Positions 17,219-25,727 of a stretch of DNA of 64,000 nt are shown one piece after another. The stretch is taken from assembly GCA_002309635.1 (NCBI GenBank), contig DBXO01000032.1:23726-87725 (forward strand), written 5' to 3'. The notes under the pieces are model-generated. The model saw only the letters and a program-made list of their open reading frames with translations, searched no databases and was not told the DNA's origin. A program made the translations under genes and the position numbers. This DNA is from Ruminococcus flavefaciens (GTDB lineage: Bacteria > Bacillota > Clostridia > Oscillospirales > Ruminococcaceae). Each line of letters opens with the position of its first letter. The first letter of the stretch is position 1.

Positions 17219-17273
17219 CAATTGGTTGATATTCTACGTTTTCAACAATTTGACATATCTTAAATTGTGCATA

Positions 17274-17305
17274 ATAAAAAATCCCCCGTCGAATGATACG
17301 ACGGG
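17274..17305 (-). terminator. gdhA terminator
   Basis: Minus strand CCCGTCG TATCATT CGACGGG followed by GGATTTTTT, about 50 bases past the gdhA stop. Confidence 0.85.
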
Positions 17306-17355
17306 AGACATTGTTTACTTTAGTTCTTTACTGATGAGTCACTATCAGTTTGGGA

Positions 17356-18723
17356 TCAAACGCAGCCCTGAGCCTTCATTGCTTCTGCAACCTTGAGGAA
17401 GCCTGCAATGTTAGCGCCTGCCATGTAGTTTCCGGGCATGCCGAACTCCTTGGAAGCATCGTCGCAAGCCTTGAAGATAGACTTCATGATGCCGTGGAGC
17501 TTGTTGTCAACTTCTTCGAATGTCCAGCTGAGTCTCTCGCTGTTCTGGCTCATTTCGAGACCTGATGTTGCAACGCCGCCTGCGTTAGCAGCCTTTGCAG
17601 GTCCGTAGAGAACACCGTTGCTGAGGTAAACCTCGATAGCATCGGGATTTGAAGGCATATTTGCGCCCTCTGCAACAGCAAAGCCGCCGTTTGCAACGAT
17701 AGCCTTTGCAGCGTCACCGTTGATCTCGTTCTGAGTAGCGCAGGGAAGTGCAATGTCAAGCTTGATGCTGCCTGCATTGGACTTGAGTGTCCATACGCTG
17801 CCCTCGTGGTACTCAGCGCTCTTGTGTGAAGTTCTGCCGACATACTCCTTGATTCTGCCGCGCTCAACCTCCTTGATCTGCTTAACGAGATCAAGCTCGA
17901 TTCCGTCGGGATCGTAGATATAGCCGTTGGAGTCGGAAAGTGTAACTACCTTGGCGCCGTACTGTGTTGCCTTTTCTGTAGCATAGATAGCAACGTTGCC
18001 CGAACCTGAGATAACAACTGTCTTGCCGTCAAAGCTCTTGCCGTTAGCCTGGAGCATCTCGTTTGTGAAGTAGCAGAGGCCATAGCCAGTAGCTTCTGTT
18101 CTTGCAAGTGAACCGCCGTATGTAAGGCCCTTACCTGTGAGAACGCCAACGAACTCGTTGCGGAGTCTCTTGTACTGACCGAACATGAAGCCGATCTCTC
18201 TTGCGCCTGTTCCGATATCACCTGCAGGAACGTCACAGTCAGCGCCGATGTGTCTGCAAAGCTCTGTCATGAAGCTCTGGCAGAAACGCATGATCTCTCC
18301 GTCGCTCTTGCCCTTGGGGTCGAAGTCGGAGCCGCCCTTTGCACCGCCCATGGGAAGTGTTGTAAGGCTGTTCTTGAATACCTGCTCAAAGCCGAGGAAC
18401 TTGATGATTCCAAGATATACTGAAGGGTGAAGTCTGATACCGCCCTTGTAAGGTCCGATAGCAGAATTGAACTGGATTCTGTAACCTCTGTTTACCTGTA
18501 CCTTGCCGTTGTCGTCAACCCACGGTACACGGAACATAACCTGTCTCTCAGGCTCTACGATCCTCTCGAATACGCCTGCGTCGATAAGGTCCTGTCTCTT
18601 TTCAGCAACAGGCTGAAGTGTCTCAAGAACCTCAGTTACAGCCTGAATGAACTCGGGCTCACCGGGATTTCTTTTCTTAACTCTTTCTAATAAATCGATA
18701 AGATACTGATTTTTTAACGCCAT
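17356..18723 (-). CDS. gdhA: NADP-dependent glutamate dehydrogenase
   Basis: Fixes ammonia by reductive amination of 2-oxoglutarate, a main nitrogen entry route in ruminococci. The 455-residue length fits the hexameric 50-kDa class. The substrate region reads GPYKGGIRLHPSV and LTTLPMGGAKGGSDFDPKGKS, with the catalytic lysine in the GGAKGG stretch. The dinucleotide fold is seen at VISGSGNVAIYATEKA, with TLSDSNG after it; Ser/Asp there rather than a lone acidic residue fits NADP use. The protein lacks any regulatory extension. It has its own promoter and terminator. Confidence 0.97.
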   Translation of the reverse strand: MALKNQYLIDLLERVKKRNPGEPEFIQAVTEVLETLQPVAEKRQDLIDAGVFERIVEPERQVMFRVPWVDDNGKVQVNRGYRIQFNSAIGPYKGGIRLHPSVYLGIIKFLGFEQVFKNSLTTLPMGGAKGGSDFDPKGKSDGEIMRFCQSFMTELCRHIGADCDVPAGDIGTGAREIGFMFGQYKRLRNEFVGVLTGKGLTYGGSLARTEATGYGLCYFTNEMLQANGKSFDGKTVVISGSGNVAIYATEKATQYGAKVVTLSDSNGYIYDPDGIELDLVKQIKEVERGRIKEYVGRTSHKSAEYHEGSVWTLKSNAGSIKLDIALPCATQNEINGDAAKAIVANGGFAVAEGANMPSNPDAIEVYLSNGVLYGPAKAANAGGVATSGLEMSQNSERLSWTFEEVDNKLHGIMKSIFKACDDASKEFGMPGNYMAGANIAGFLKVAEAMKAQGCV

Positions 18724-18774
18724 TGTTAAAAAACCTCCTTTTATAAATTCTGCTTATACCGCAGTTCAATATTG

Positions 18775-18803
18775 ATTATAGCACTACTGTTACGATTTTG
18801 CAA
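18775..18803 (-). promoter_or_regulatory. Sigma-A promoter of gdhA
   Basis: Minus strand TTGCAA (18803-18798), 17 bases, TATAAT (18780-18775). The rest of the gap 18804-18976 shows nothing further. Confidence 0.7.
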
Positions 18804-18976
18804 TACTTTATTGCTGTAAATTTGCAAATTTCTTCGTTTTAATCCCCTATGCGCAAATTTTTAACGTAAGTTTGTGCATACTGTCTATATTTATTTCAAC
18901 ACTCCCCCTCAACTCTCACCTCTGAGCTCTCAGCTCCCGGCTCCTGCCGGAACAATAAGATTTTTTGTTATCTGTA

Positions 18977-19005
18977 TTGATTTTTGCTCTGAAATATTGT
19001 ATAAT
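18977..19005 (+). promoter_or_regulatory. Sigma-A promoter of the HD-metY-flavodoxin unit
   Basis: TTGATT (18977-18982), 17 bases, TATAAT (19000-19005). Confidence 0.7.
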
Positions 19006-19065
19006 AACCATAACGGCAAAACCGTATAATGAGAGGGAATCATTATATGAAGGAGGCTTTGCTCT

Positions 19066-19572
19066 ATGCTTAAAGCCATTTGCTCGGCAAAGGAGCTGAC
19101 GGATAACAGCTACTACGACTGCGTAAGCGATATTATAGACAGCAGGCAGATACAGGAGCTCAAATCCATAACTCACCATGTCTCCACCACCCGTTTCCAG
19201 CACTGTATAAACGTTTCATACTACAGCTACATAGTGTGCAGGAGGCTCAGCCTCAATGCCCGTTCCGCCGCAAGAGCGGGACTTATGCACGACCTGTTCT
19301 TTTATGACCGCAGGGAGTACAACTCTACAAGATCAAAGGGGCAGGCTTTTCACAGTATGAAGCACTCTCTCGAGGCATGCGCCAATGCTGCTGAGATAAC
19401 GTATATCACCAGGCTTGAACGGGACATGATAGAAAAGCACATGTGGCCTGCCACAAGGTCAAAGCCAAGCTACAAGGAGACATACATAATCACTATCATC
19501 GATAAGTATTGCGCTGTCCTCGAATTCTGCGTCCCAAGGGTGCAGAAGCTTATCCGTCGGAAAACGCAGTAA
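19066..19572 (+). CDS. HD-domain protein, putative phosphohydrolase
   Basis: A 168-residue cytoplasmic protein with an HD domain: His in RFQHCINVSYYS, the HD pair in AGLMHDLFFYD, a further His in KHSLEACANAA and IEKHMWP, and a late Asp in IIDKYCAVLE. This is the ligand pattern of metal-dependent phosphohydrolases that act on nucleotides or similar compounds. Substrate is unknown. It ends 29 bases before metY and likely shares its transcript. GAAGGAGG precedes the start. Confidence 0.8.
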   Translation: MLKAICSAKELTDNSYYDCVSDIIDSRQIQELKSITHHVSTTRFQHCINVSYYSYIVCRRLSLNARSAARAGLMHDLFFYDRREYNSTRSKGQAFHSMKHSLEACANAAEITYITRLERDMIEKHMWPATRSKPSYKETYIITIIDKYCAVLEFCVPRVQKLIRRKTQ

Positions 19573-19601
19573 CATATTTATTTAACGGAGGTACCCCAAC
19601 A

Positions 19602-20867
19602 ATGAAGATCGAAACCAAATGCCTGCACGCAGGCTACACACCCAAGAATACAGAGCCGAGAGTAGTCCCCATCGTACAGAGCACTACCTACGTTTACGAT
19701 TCAACAGACGACGTTGCAGCAGTATTCGACGATCCTACCAAGAGCCTTATCTATTCACGCTTTGAGAACCCCACTGTTATGGCAGTCGAGGAAAAGATCA
19801 ACGCTCTCGAGGGCGGAGTAGGCGCTATGTGTACTTCCAGCGGTCAGGCTGCTTCTCTTCTTTCGCTGCTCAATATACTCAAAGCAGGTGACAGCTTCAT
19901 CTCTGCCGCTACTATCTACGGCGGTACTATAAACCTTTTCGCCTATACCCTCAAAAAGCTGGGCATCGAGTGCATATTCGTTGACGCAGACGCCCCCGAG
20001 GAGGAGATACAGGCTGCCTTCAAGCCCAACACAAAGGCTGTTTTCGGCGAAACTCTGGCTAACCCCGCACTTTCTGTTTTTGATATCGAAAAGTTCGCAA
20101 ATATAGCTCACAAGAACGGTGTTCCGCTCATTATTGACAACACCTTCCCCACTCCCATACTTTGCAGACCCTTTGAGTACGGTGCTGATATCATAGTTCA
20201 CTCCACTACAAAGTACATGGACGGTCATGCTGTACAGGGCGGCGGCGTTATCATAGATTCAGGCAACTTCGACTGGACAAACGGCAAATTCCCCGAGTTC
20301 ACAGAGCCCGACGAGAGCTATCACGGAACTATCTATACAAAGGCTTACGGCAAGGCTGCTTACATAATCAAGGCAAGAATGCAGCTCATGAGAGACTTCG
20401 GCTGCTATCCGTCGGCCCAGTCCGCATTTTACCTCAACCTCGGTCTTGAAACGCTGCCAATCCGTATGAAGCAGCACTGCGCTAATGCAAAGACAGTTGC
20501 AGAGTTCCTTGAAGCCAACGACAAGGTAGAATCAGTCAACTACCCTGGTCTTGCAGGAAACAAGTACAATGAGCTCGCAAAGAAGTACCTCCCCGGCGGT
20601 ACGAGCGGCGTTATCTCCTTCATCATCAAGGGCGGCAGAAACACAGCTGTTAAGTTCATGGACTCTTTAAAGCTGGCTTCAAACGAGGTGCATGTTGCCG
20701 ATATCCGCACATGTGTGCTCCACCCTGCAAGCGCTACTCACCGTCAGCTCACTGACGAGCAGCTCGTTGCAGCAGGAATAAACGGCGGTCTTATCAGACT
20801 TTCCGTTGGTCTCGAAAATATTGAGGATATCCTTGACGACCTCAAGCAGGCTTTCGCTGCTATCTGA
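19602..20867 (+). CDS. metY: O-acetylhomoserine sulfhydrylase (homocysteine synthase)
   Basis: A PLP enzyme of the Cys/Met metabolism family, 421 residues. It starts at ATG 19602 behind ACGGAGGT. The family features are visible: SRFENPTV near residue 55, TSSGQAASLLSLL, DNTFPTPILCRPFEYGADIIVHSTTKYMDGH with the PLP lysine in the STTKY motif (split here for length), and LRDI-like ADIRTCVLHPASATHRQL near the C-terminus. The length and the SATH sequence favour MetY (O-acetylhomoserine plus sulfide) over gamma-synthase. It would make homocysteine for methionine. A flavodoxin follows 14 bases later. Confidence 0.93.
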   Translation: MKIETKCLHAGYTPKNTEPRVVPIVQSTTYVYDSTDDVAAVFDDPTKSLIYSRFENPTVMAVEEKINALEGGVGAMCTSSGQAASLLSLLNILKAGDSFISAATIYGGTINLFAYTLKKLGIECIFVDADAPEEEIQAAFKPNTKAVFGETLANPALSVFDIEKFANIAHKNGVPLIIDNTFPTPILCRPFEYGADIIVHSTTKYMDGHAVQGGGVIIDSGNFDWTNGKFPEFTEPDESYHGTIYTKAYGKAAYIIKARMQLMRDFGCYPSAQSAFYLNLGLETLPIRMKQHCANAKTVAEFLEANDKVESVNYPGLAGNKYNELAKKYLPGGTSGVISFIIKGGRNTAVKFMDSLKLASNEVHVADIRTCVLHPASATHRQLTDEQLVAAGINGGLIRLSVGLENIEDILDDLKQAFAAI

Positions 20868-20881
20868 ACAGGTGATATGAT

Positions 20882-21412
20882 ATGAAAACTCTGATAGTAT
20901 ACTTCTCGCAGACGGGTTTTACTCAGAAGTACGCGGAATGGCTGGCAGAAGCTCTCGGCGGCACGGCTGTCACAATGAAGGAAGCCTCCAAAAAGGAGGA
21001 CAGCTTCTTCAATGACTACGACGCTATAATATTCGGCAGCTGGCTCTCTATGGAAAAGATCGCCAAAGCCGACTGGTTCACTTCAAGAATTGACAAGTGG
21101 AAGGGCAAGAAACTGGCTATATTCGGTGTCGGAGCAAGTCCTGCCGAGTATTCGGGCATTCAGGGTATACTCGACAAGGCTCTAACAGACGAGCAGAAAA
21201 AATACGCCAGGGCTTTCTACTGCGTTGGCGGCCTTTGCTACGAAAAGATGTCCTTCGGCTCGAAAATGCTCATGAAGACATTTGCGGCTATGCTGAAAAG
21301 CAAGAAGAACAAGTCTGAAGCCGACAAGGCTATGATCGAACATGTCGCTTCTTCCTGCGACAATACCGACAAAAAGTATATCGAACCCATTGTGGCATAT
21401 ATCAATGGATAA
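20882..21412 (+). CDS. Flavodoxin-domain protein
   Basis: A 176-residue protein with the FMN-binding start LIVYFSQTGFTQKYAEWLA (phosphate loop SQTGFT) and the later isoalloxazine contact IFGSWLSM and FGVGASPAEY. It belongs to the flavodoxin domain group that includes HemG-like protoporphyrinogen oxidases; a general redox role is as likely. Located 14 bases after metY and closed by a terminator. Whether it supports sulfide or methionine metabolism is inference from position. Confidence 0.85.
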   Translation: MKTLIVYFSQTGFTQKYAEWLAEALGGTAVTMKEASKKEDSFFNDYDAIIFGSWLSMEKIAKADWFTSRIDKWKGKKLAIFGVGASPAEYSGIQGILDKALTDEQKKYARAFYCVGGLCYEKMSFGSKMLMKTFAAMLKSKKNKSEADKAMIEHVASSCDNTDKKYIEPIVAYING

Positions 21413-21414
21413 TG

Positions 21415-21450
21415 AAACCGGGACGCGGCAAAAATCACGTCCCGGTTTTT
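21415..21450 (+). terminator. Terminator of the HD-metY-flavodoxin unit
   Basis: AAACCGGGACG / CGTCCCGGTTT followed by TT. Confidence 0.85.
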
Positions 21451-21463
21451 ATTCAGTCAAGAA

Positions 21464-21499
21464 AAGATCGCAGAGAAGTGACGGCTTCTTTGCGATCTT
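21464..21499 (-). terminator. Terminator of the sigma-I-linked lipoprotein gene
   Basis: AAGATCGCA / TGCGATCTT with an inner AGAAG / CTTCT pairing, followed on the minus strand by TTCTTG. Confidence 0.65.
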
Positions 21500-21505
21500 C
21501 CGATG

Positions 21506-22159
21506 TTATTTTACCCTCGTAAGTACGTTTGTCGTCTTTGCGTCGGTTATTGTGAGCTTATCGTCCTTGATGGTATACTCTCCGGACAGTACCGCGCCCT
21601 GACTGTTGAATACAGAAGTAGCGCCCGATACGTTCAGATTCTTGTCGTCGATGGTATATGTGAATATATCGTCGAATATCAGCTCGCTGTGAGGTCCGTC
21701 AAAGTTAAGGGTGATATCCAGTAATTTTCCGTCGTCCTGCTTCATGCTTTCAACAAAATTGTCATAAAGTCTGCCGCCCTCAAGAGTATAGGTGCCGTAA
21801 TGGCCGTCCTTTACGTCAACTTTTTTCATAGAAAGGAGCTTTTCGCCGTTGACATCAACTGTAACGCTGTCTCCTTCATCTATTACGTAATCATTGGATA
21901 TCACGCTGCCGCTTATGTAGAAGCCCTCGTCCTCAAAATGGAACATGTTGGACGCATCTTCGTACATTGAGCCCTTTCCGTTTTCGTGGAATATGATTCC
22001 CGCACTCTCAACATCCTTGTTCTCAAAGCCGCTCATAGCCCACTTTCCGACTATATTCGGAGTTTCCTTTTTTCCCTTGCCGCCCTTTTTGTCCCCGCAG
22101 GAAACAAGTGCGCCGAGTACGAGCGTACATGCAGCAATTGAGCATAATGTTCTTTTCAT
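21506..22159 (-). CDS. Lipoprotein of unknown function, probable sigma-I target
   Basis: A 217-residue lipoprotein: lipobox LVSC (Cys21) followed by a Gly/Lys-rich linker GDKKGGKGKK. The mature part is beta-rich and lipocalin-like in style, with IVGKWAMSGFE near residue 36, repeated KDGHYGTYTLEGG and LSGEYTIKDDKLTITD strands. I cannot assign a family with certainty; similar KW-starting beta domains occur in other lipoproteins of this order. The ATG follows AGGAGGTTTT. What makes it notable is its promoter: the bipartite ACCCCG-N18-CGTAAACT motif that also precedes sigI. Confidence 0.8.
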   Translation of the reverse strand: MKRTLCSIAACTLVLGALVSCGDKKGGKGKKETPNIVGKWAMSGFENKDVESAGIIFHENGKGSMYEDASNMFHFEDEGFYISGSVISNDYVIDEGDSVTVDVNGEKLLSMKKVDVKDGHYGTYTLEGGRLYDNFVESMKQDDGKLLDITLNFDGPHSELIFDDIFTYTIDDKNLNVSGATSVFNSQGAVLSGEYTIKDDKLTITDAKTTNVLTRVK

Positions 22160-22201
22160 ATAAAAACCTCCATAGGATCATAGTTTATTCCAAACGCATA
22201 T

Positions 22202-22233
22202 AGTTTACGCAGGAGCTTTCCTTTTTTCGGGGT
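22202..22233 (-). promoter_or_regulatory. Sigma-I-type promoter of the lipoprotein gene
   Basis: Minus strand ACCCCG (22233-22228), 18 bases, CGTAAACT (22209-22202), 43 bases upstream of the start codon. Sequence blocks and spacing match the sites before sigI and the gene at 33355 exactly. No sigma-A promoter is seen here. Confidence 0.8.
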
Positions 22234-22400
22234 ATTTCTGCAAAATTCTCGTAAAAGTCTTTCCCGCGTCACGGTCAATTATATCATGCAGCATCTCCGA
22301 TTTCAAGAGTAATTGCAAAAAGTCGCCGTTATGCAGTCATTATTCATAACAAAAACGAGCAAAAGCAGTCACTTTGCACATAAAAACAAAAGACGTCCGC

Positions 22401-22429
22401 TTGACTTTCCAAAGCTTTAATGCTAAAAT
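22401..22429 (+). promoter_or_regulatory. Sigma-A promoter of the GH16 gene
   Basis: TTGACT (22401-22406), 17 bases, TAAAAT (22424-22429). The remaining part of 22234-22400 holds no recognisable element. Confidence 0.65.
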
Positions 22430-22472
22430 GAAGTCGTAAGCTTCGGAAATAACTACGGATACGGAGGTAAAC

Positions 22473-23897
22473 ATGAGGGCTTTAAAGATAATCACATCAG
22501 CAGCTCTGCTGCTGGCGGCTATGCCTGTTTCTGTCTTTGCGGACAGCAGCGTTGCTATGGACTTCAACAGCGACGGCATAGTCGATATATACGACATGAT
22601 AAGGGCAAGGAAAAGCGGAGCCTCTGCAGAGGAGCTGCACGCACTGGGAGGCTTTCTCCTCGGAAACGGGGCGGAAGCGGCTACGGAAAACGGATACAGG
22701 CTTATATGGAGCGATGAATTCGACGGGGACAGTCTCGACGAAAGCAAATGGTCCTATGATCTGGGCAACTGGAAGCTGGACGATAACGGAAACTATGTCA
22801 CAAACGGCTGGGGCAACAACGAGCAGGAGTTCTACACAGACAGGAATACATCTGTAAAGGACGGCATACTGACCATTGCCGCCCGCAAGGAGAACTGGGC
22901 CGACGAGAAACAGGGCAGCTACGACTACACCTCCGCCCGTATAAATACTCACAGCAAGTTCTCAGCCTGCGGCGGTAAAATAGAAGTACACGCAAGGTGC
23001 GACACAGGCAAGTCGCTGTGGCCTGCCATATGGATGCTTCCCGAAGACAGCGCTTACGGCGGCTGGGCTTCATCAGGCGAAATAGACATAATGGAGGGCT
23101 GGGGCAGCACTCCCGGAAAGATATGCGGTACTATCCATTTCGGCGGACAATGGCCGAACAACACCTACCTAACCAACGACTATATCTTCAAAAACGGTTA
23201 CGGCACACAGAACTGGCACACCTACAGCATCGAATGGGACCGCGGTGAGATACGCTGGTACGTTGACGGCAGCCTGTACAGCACTCAGTCGGAATGGTAC
23301 TCCGAGGGCTTCAGCTATCCGGCTCCTTTCGATCAGAATTTCTATATCATACTCAACCTCGCGGTCGGCGGCCACTTTGACGGTATCGACGGTATCTACG
23401 CCGAGCCTGCTACCTTTGCAGACGGCGAAAAGCACTTCGATATCGACTACGTAAGAGTTTATGAGAAGACAGGCTCAGATTTCAAGCCCACAGAGATGAC
23501 CTCGCTGTCCCTTGACAATTATATAGAGGGCGCGGATGCGACAGTCGTCAACAAGGAAGGCTGCACAGCAGTACATATCAAAAACGCAGGAGAACTTGAA
23601 TATGCAGTAATGGGGCTTCTGCGGGCAAGAGAAGTCAGGGCGGGCGAAAAGCACACTCTTTCATTCGACGTGAGTTCCACTGTGCCGAGAAGCATGGTGG
23701 TCACGGCAGAGGACAGCTCATACACGAGATATCTCAACGAAAAACTGGAGATAACTCCGGAAAAGAAGCATTACAGCTTCGATGTGCCCTTTCCAGCCGA
23801 TATGGCTGCGGATATAAAGTTCCAGCTTGGAAATATCGACGGTGCCGCTGCTCTCGGCGAGCACGAAGTCACCATCTGCAATATCTCATGGACATAA
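22473..23897 (+). CDS. Secreted GH16 beta-glucanase with an N-terminal half-dockerin
   Basis: A 474-residue exoenzyme with a signal peptide (1-23). Residues about 28-60 (MDFNSDGIVDIYDMIRARK) form one dockerin-type calcium loop plus helix; the second repeat is missing. The GH16 domain (about 68-340) has LIWSDEFDGDSLDESKW at its start and the catalytic GEIDIME with Glu203, Asp205 and Glu208, the retaining EIDxxE arrangement of laminarinase and lichenase. A C-terminal beta-sandwich of about 120 residues looks like a carbohydrate-binding module. It should cut beta-1,3 or mixed-linkage glucan. ATG follows GGAGGTAA. Substrate detail is inference. Confidence 0.92.
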   Translation: MRALKIITSAALLLAAMPVSVFADSSVAMDFNSDGIVDIYDMIRARKSGASAEELHALGGFLLGNGAEAATENGYRLIWSDEFDGDSLDESKWSYDLGNWKLDDNGNYVTNGWGNNEQEFYTDRNTSVKDGILTIAARKENWADEKQGSYDYTSARINTHSKFSACGGKIEVHARCDTGKSLWPAIWMLPEDSAYGGWASSGEIDIMEGWGSTPGKICGTIHFGGQWPNNTYLTNDYIFKNGYGTQNWHTYSIEWDRGEIRWYVDGSLYSTQSEWYSEGFSYPAPFDQNFYIILNLAVGGHFDGIDGIYAEPATFADGEKHFDIDYVRVYEKTGSDFKPTEMTSLSLDNYIEGADATVVNKEGCTAVHIKNAGELEYAVMGLLRAREVRAGEKHTLSFDVSSTVPRSMVVTAEDSSYTRYLNEKLEITPEKKHYSFDVPFPADMAADIKFQLGNIDGAAALGEHEVTICNISWT

Positions 23898-23906
23898 TAT
23901 ACATGA

Positions 23907-23943
23907 ACAGGCAGAAGGATCTGATCCTTCCGCCTGTTTTTTT
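23907..23943 (+). terminator. Terminator after the GH16 gene
   Basis: ACAGGC.GAAGGATC / GATCCTTC.GCCTGT stem with a run of eight T. Confidence 0.85.
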
Positions 23944-23962
23944 CAGAATAATGAAGAAAGAA

Positions 23963-23988
23963 AAAACATCCGCAAAAGCGGATGTTTT
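23963..23988. terminator. Second hairpin between the GH16 and membrane protein genes
   Basis: AAAACATCCGC AAAA GCGGATGTTTT, perfect 11-base stem; it can act in both directions. Confidence 0.6.
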
Positions 23989-24005
23989 CATGATTTTTAT
24001 AAAAC

Positions 24006-24032
24006 AGGGCGTGATAATAATTATCACGCCCT
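24006..24032 (-). terminator. Terminator of the 24039-24503 membrane protein gene
   Basis: AGGGCGTGATAA TTA TTATCACGCCCT followed on the minus strand by GTTTTATAAAAA, 7 bases past the stop. Confidence 0.75.
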
Positions 24033-24038
24033 CTGCAA

Positions 24039-24503
24039 TTAATCTTTTCTGAAAAGTTCCCTGAGGACCATTCCTCCGCCTGCGGCTACCATGCCGAACA
24101 TTACGATGAACACGTAGGCGTTGGTGCTGCGCCATCTGAGATGAGTGGTGAGCATTACGCTAAGAAGCACGATGACTATTCCGATGGAAAGCACTACCCA
24201 GCCGAATATCTTTCTGTCCATGAGGAAAAGCATTGCAATTCCCGCAATTATCGGAAGCATTATCAGTCCGTTGGGAAGTCCTATACTGCCTATCCTGAAG
24301 AAATATCCGCCAAGCCCCCACGAACTCTCCACCATGATATTCTGGAATATCATGAACAGGCCGCCGCCCAGCAGCAGAAGTCCTATAAAGAATGTAAGCA
24401 GTCGGTTGCCCTCGCTCTTGGACGAAGAACGTGCTCCGTTCCTTGTCTCAAGGAGATCCTTGTACATTTTATCAAGCTCTTTGTCTTTTGTGTTTTTTGG
24501 CAT
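24039..24503 (-). CDS. Four-helix membrane protein of unknown function
   Basis: A 154-residue protein with a charged cytoplasmic N-terminus (KDKELDKMYKDLLETRNGARSSS) and about four hydrophobic segments (about 34-52, 70-93, 97-116, 127-146). No conserved catalytic motif is seen and the family is not recognised. It is expressed from its own promoter (TTGACA-17-TATAAT). Confidence 0.7.
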   Translation of the reverse strand: MPKNTKDKELDKMYKDLLETRNGARSSSKSEGNRLLTFFIGLLLLGGGLFMIFQNIMVESSWGLGGYFFRIGSIGLPNGLIMLPIIAGIAMLFLMDRKIFGWVVLSIGIVIVLLSVMLTTHLRWRSTNAYVFIVMFGMVAAGGGMVLRELFRKD

Positions 24504-24536
24504 AATACCGCCCCCCTATATCAAATTTACAACGTT

Positions 24537-24565
24537 ATTATACATGAATTTGCGCGTATTGTCAA
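24537..24565 (-). promoter_or_regulatory. Sigma-A promoter of the four-helix membrane protein
   Basis: Minus strand TTGACA (24565-24560), 17 bases, TATAAT (24542-24537). Confidence 0.8.
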
Positions 24566-24676
24566 GTATACCGCTTGAAATATCATCATTTTTTCATTTT
24601 AAGCCGGTGCATGAAGCTCCGGAACTGGGGCTGCCGCACCATTTTCTTACAGTTATATAATATTAACGCAGGACTA

Positions 24677-24727
24677 TTGACACGGGACCTTAAATAAAGT
24701 ATAATATAATTTGAAAATGATTATCAA
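24677..24727 (+). promoter_or_regulatory. Metal-regulated promoter with Zur/Fur-type box before the zinc ABC operon
   Basis: TTGACA (24677-24682), 17 bases, TATAAT (24700-24705). The start site is covered by TTGAAAATGATTATCAA (24711-24727), whose half-sites TTGAAAAT / ATTATCAA differ at one base. This fits the Fur-superfamily consensus TGATAATNATTATCA. With a zinc-type transporter downstream, Zur is the likely repressor. Confidence 0.8.
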
Positions 24728-24755
24728 ATTCAAAAAAAGATAGGAAGCGGCAGAT

Positions 24756-25727
24756 ATGTCCTTACTCAGTAAAACGATCTCTTTTGCAGCAGCTGCAATG
24801 CTGGCAGCTGCTTCTCTTACAGGCTGTTCGGGAGCCGGGAAGTCCGATGGCGGGAAACTCAGCATCGTCTGCGTCTCGTTCCCCGAGTATGACTGGACGA
24901 GAAATATAATCGGCGACACGGACAGCGCCGAGGTAAAATATCTGCTCGGCAGCGGTCTTGATATACACAACTATCAGCCCGGAGCGCAGGATATGCTCAC
25001 AATTTCCGAGTGCGACGTTTTCATATACACAGGCGGCAATTCCGAGACATGGACTGAGGGAGTGCTCGGAAATGCCCAAAACAAGAATATAAAAACGCTG
25101 AAGCTCTTCGACGCTCTCGGTCAGGACCTCAAAGAGGAAGAAGTCCGGGAAGGCATGGAACCCGAGGAGGAAGAGGAAAGCGGCGAGGTCGAATATGACG
25201 AGCATATATGGCTCTCGTTAAGGAATGCGGGGAGACTATGTGAAAACATATGCAATACCATATGTGAAGCCGATCCGTCAAACGCTTCCGCCTACCGTGC
25301 CAACCTGGCAGACTATACGGAAAAGCTCGCGGAGCTCGACAGCGAATACACTGAAATGGCAAACAATGCCTCTGTAAAGACGGTCCTTTTCGGGGACAGG
25401 TTCCCCTTCCGATATCTTGTTGACGACTACGGCATAGACTACTATGCGGCTTTTGCAGGCTGCTCGGCCGAGACAGCCGCAAGCTTTGAAACAGTCGCTA
25501 CCCTTGCAGACAAGCTGGACGAGCTTAAGCTGGATACGGTCTTTATCATAGAAAATTCCGACGACTCCGTTGCACGGTCAATAATCAGCAATTCCAGGAG
25601 CAAAAACGCCTCTATCGAAAAGCTCAACTCAATACAGTCCGTCACTCAGAAGGACATCGACAGCGGCGCTGACTATATATCTATAATGAAAAACAATCTC
25701 GAAACTCTCAGGAGGGTGCTTAACTGA
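24756..25727 (+). CDS. znuA: Metal ABC transporter substrate-binding lipoprotein, zinc type
   Basis: A 323-residue cluster A-I binding protein anchored by lipobox LTGC (Cys23). Metal ligands seen are the His in GLDIHNYQPG and the His in EYDEHIWLSL. At the third position, where many ZnuA proteins have His, the sequence reads FGDRFPFRYLVDDYG, so Asp or no ligand must serve. A long acidic loop (EPEEEEESGEVEYDEH, about 130-147) replaces the His-rich loop of typical zinc binders. It delivers metal to the permease encoded two genes downstream. Zinc is inferred from these features and from the Zur/Fur box; manganese cannot be excluded. Confidence 0.88.
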   Translation: MSLLSKTISFAAAAMLAAASLTGCSGAGKSDGGKLSIVCVSFPEYDWTRNIIGDTDSAEVKYLLGSGLDIHNYQPGAQDMLTISECDVFIYTGGNSETWTEGVLGNAQNKNIKTLKLFDALGQDLKEEEVREGMEPEEEEESGEVEYDEHIWLSLRNAGRLCENICNTICEADPSNASAYRANLADYTEKLAELDSEYTEMANNASVKTVLFGDRFPFRYLVDDYGIDYYAAFAGCSAETAASFETVATLADKLDELKLDTVFIIENSDDSVARSIISNSRSKNASIEKLNSIQSVTQKDIDSGADYISIMKNNLETLRRVLN

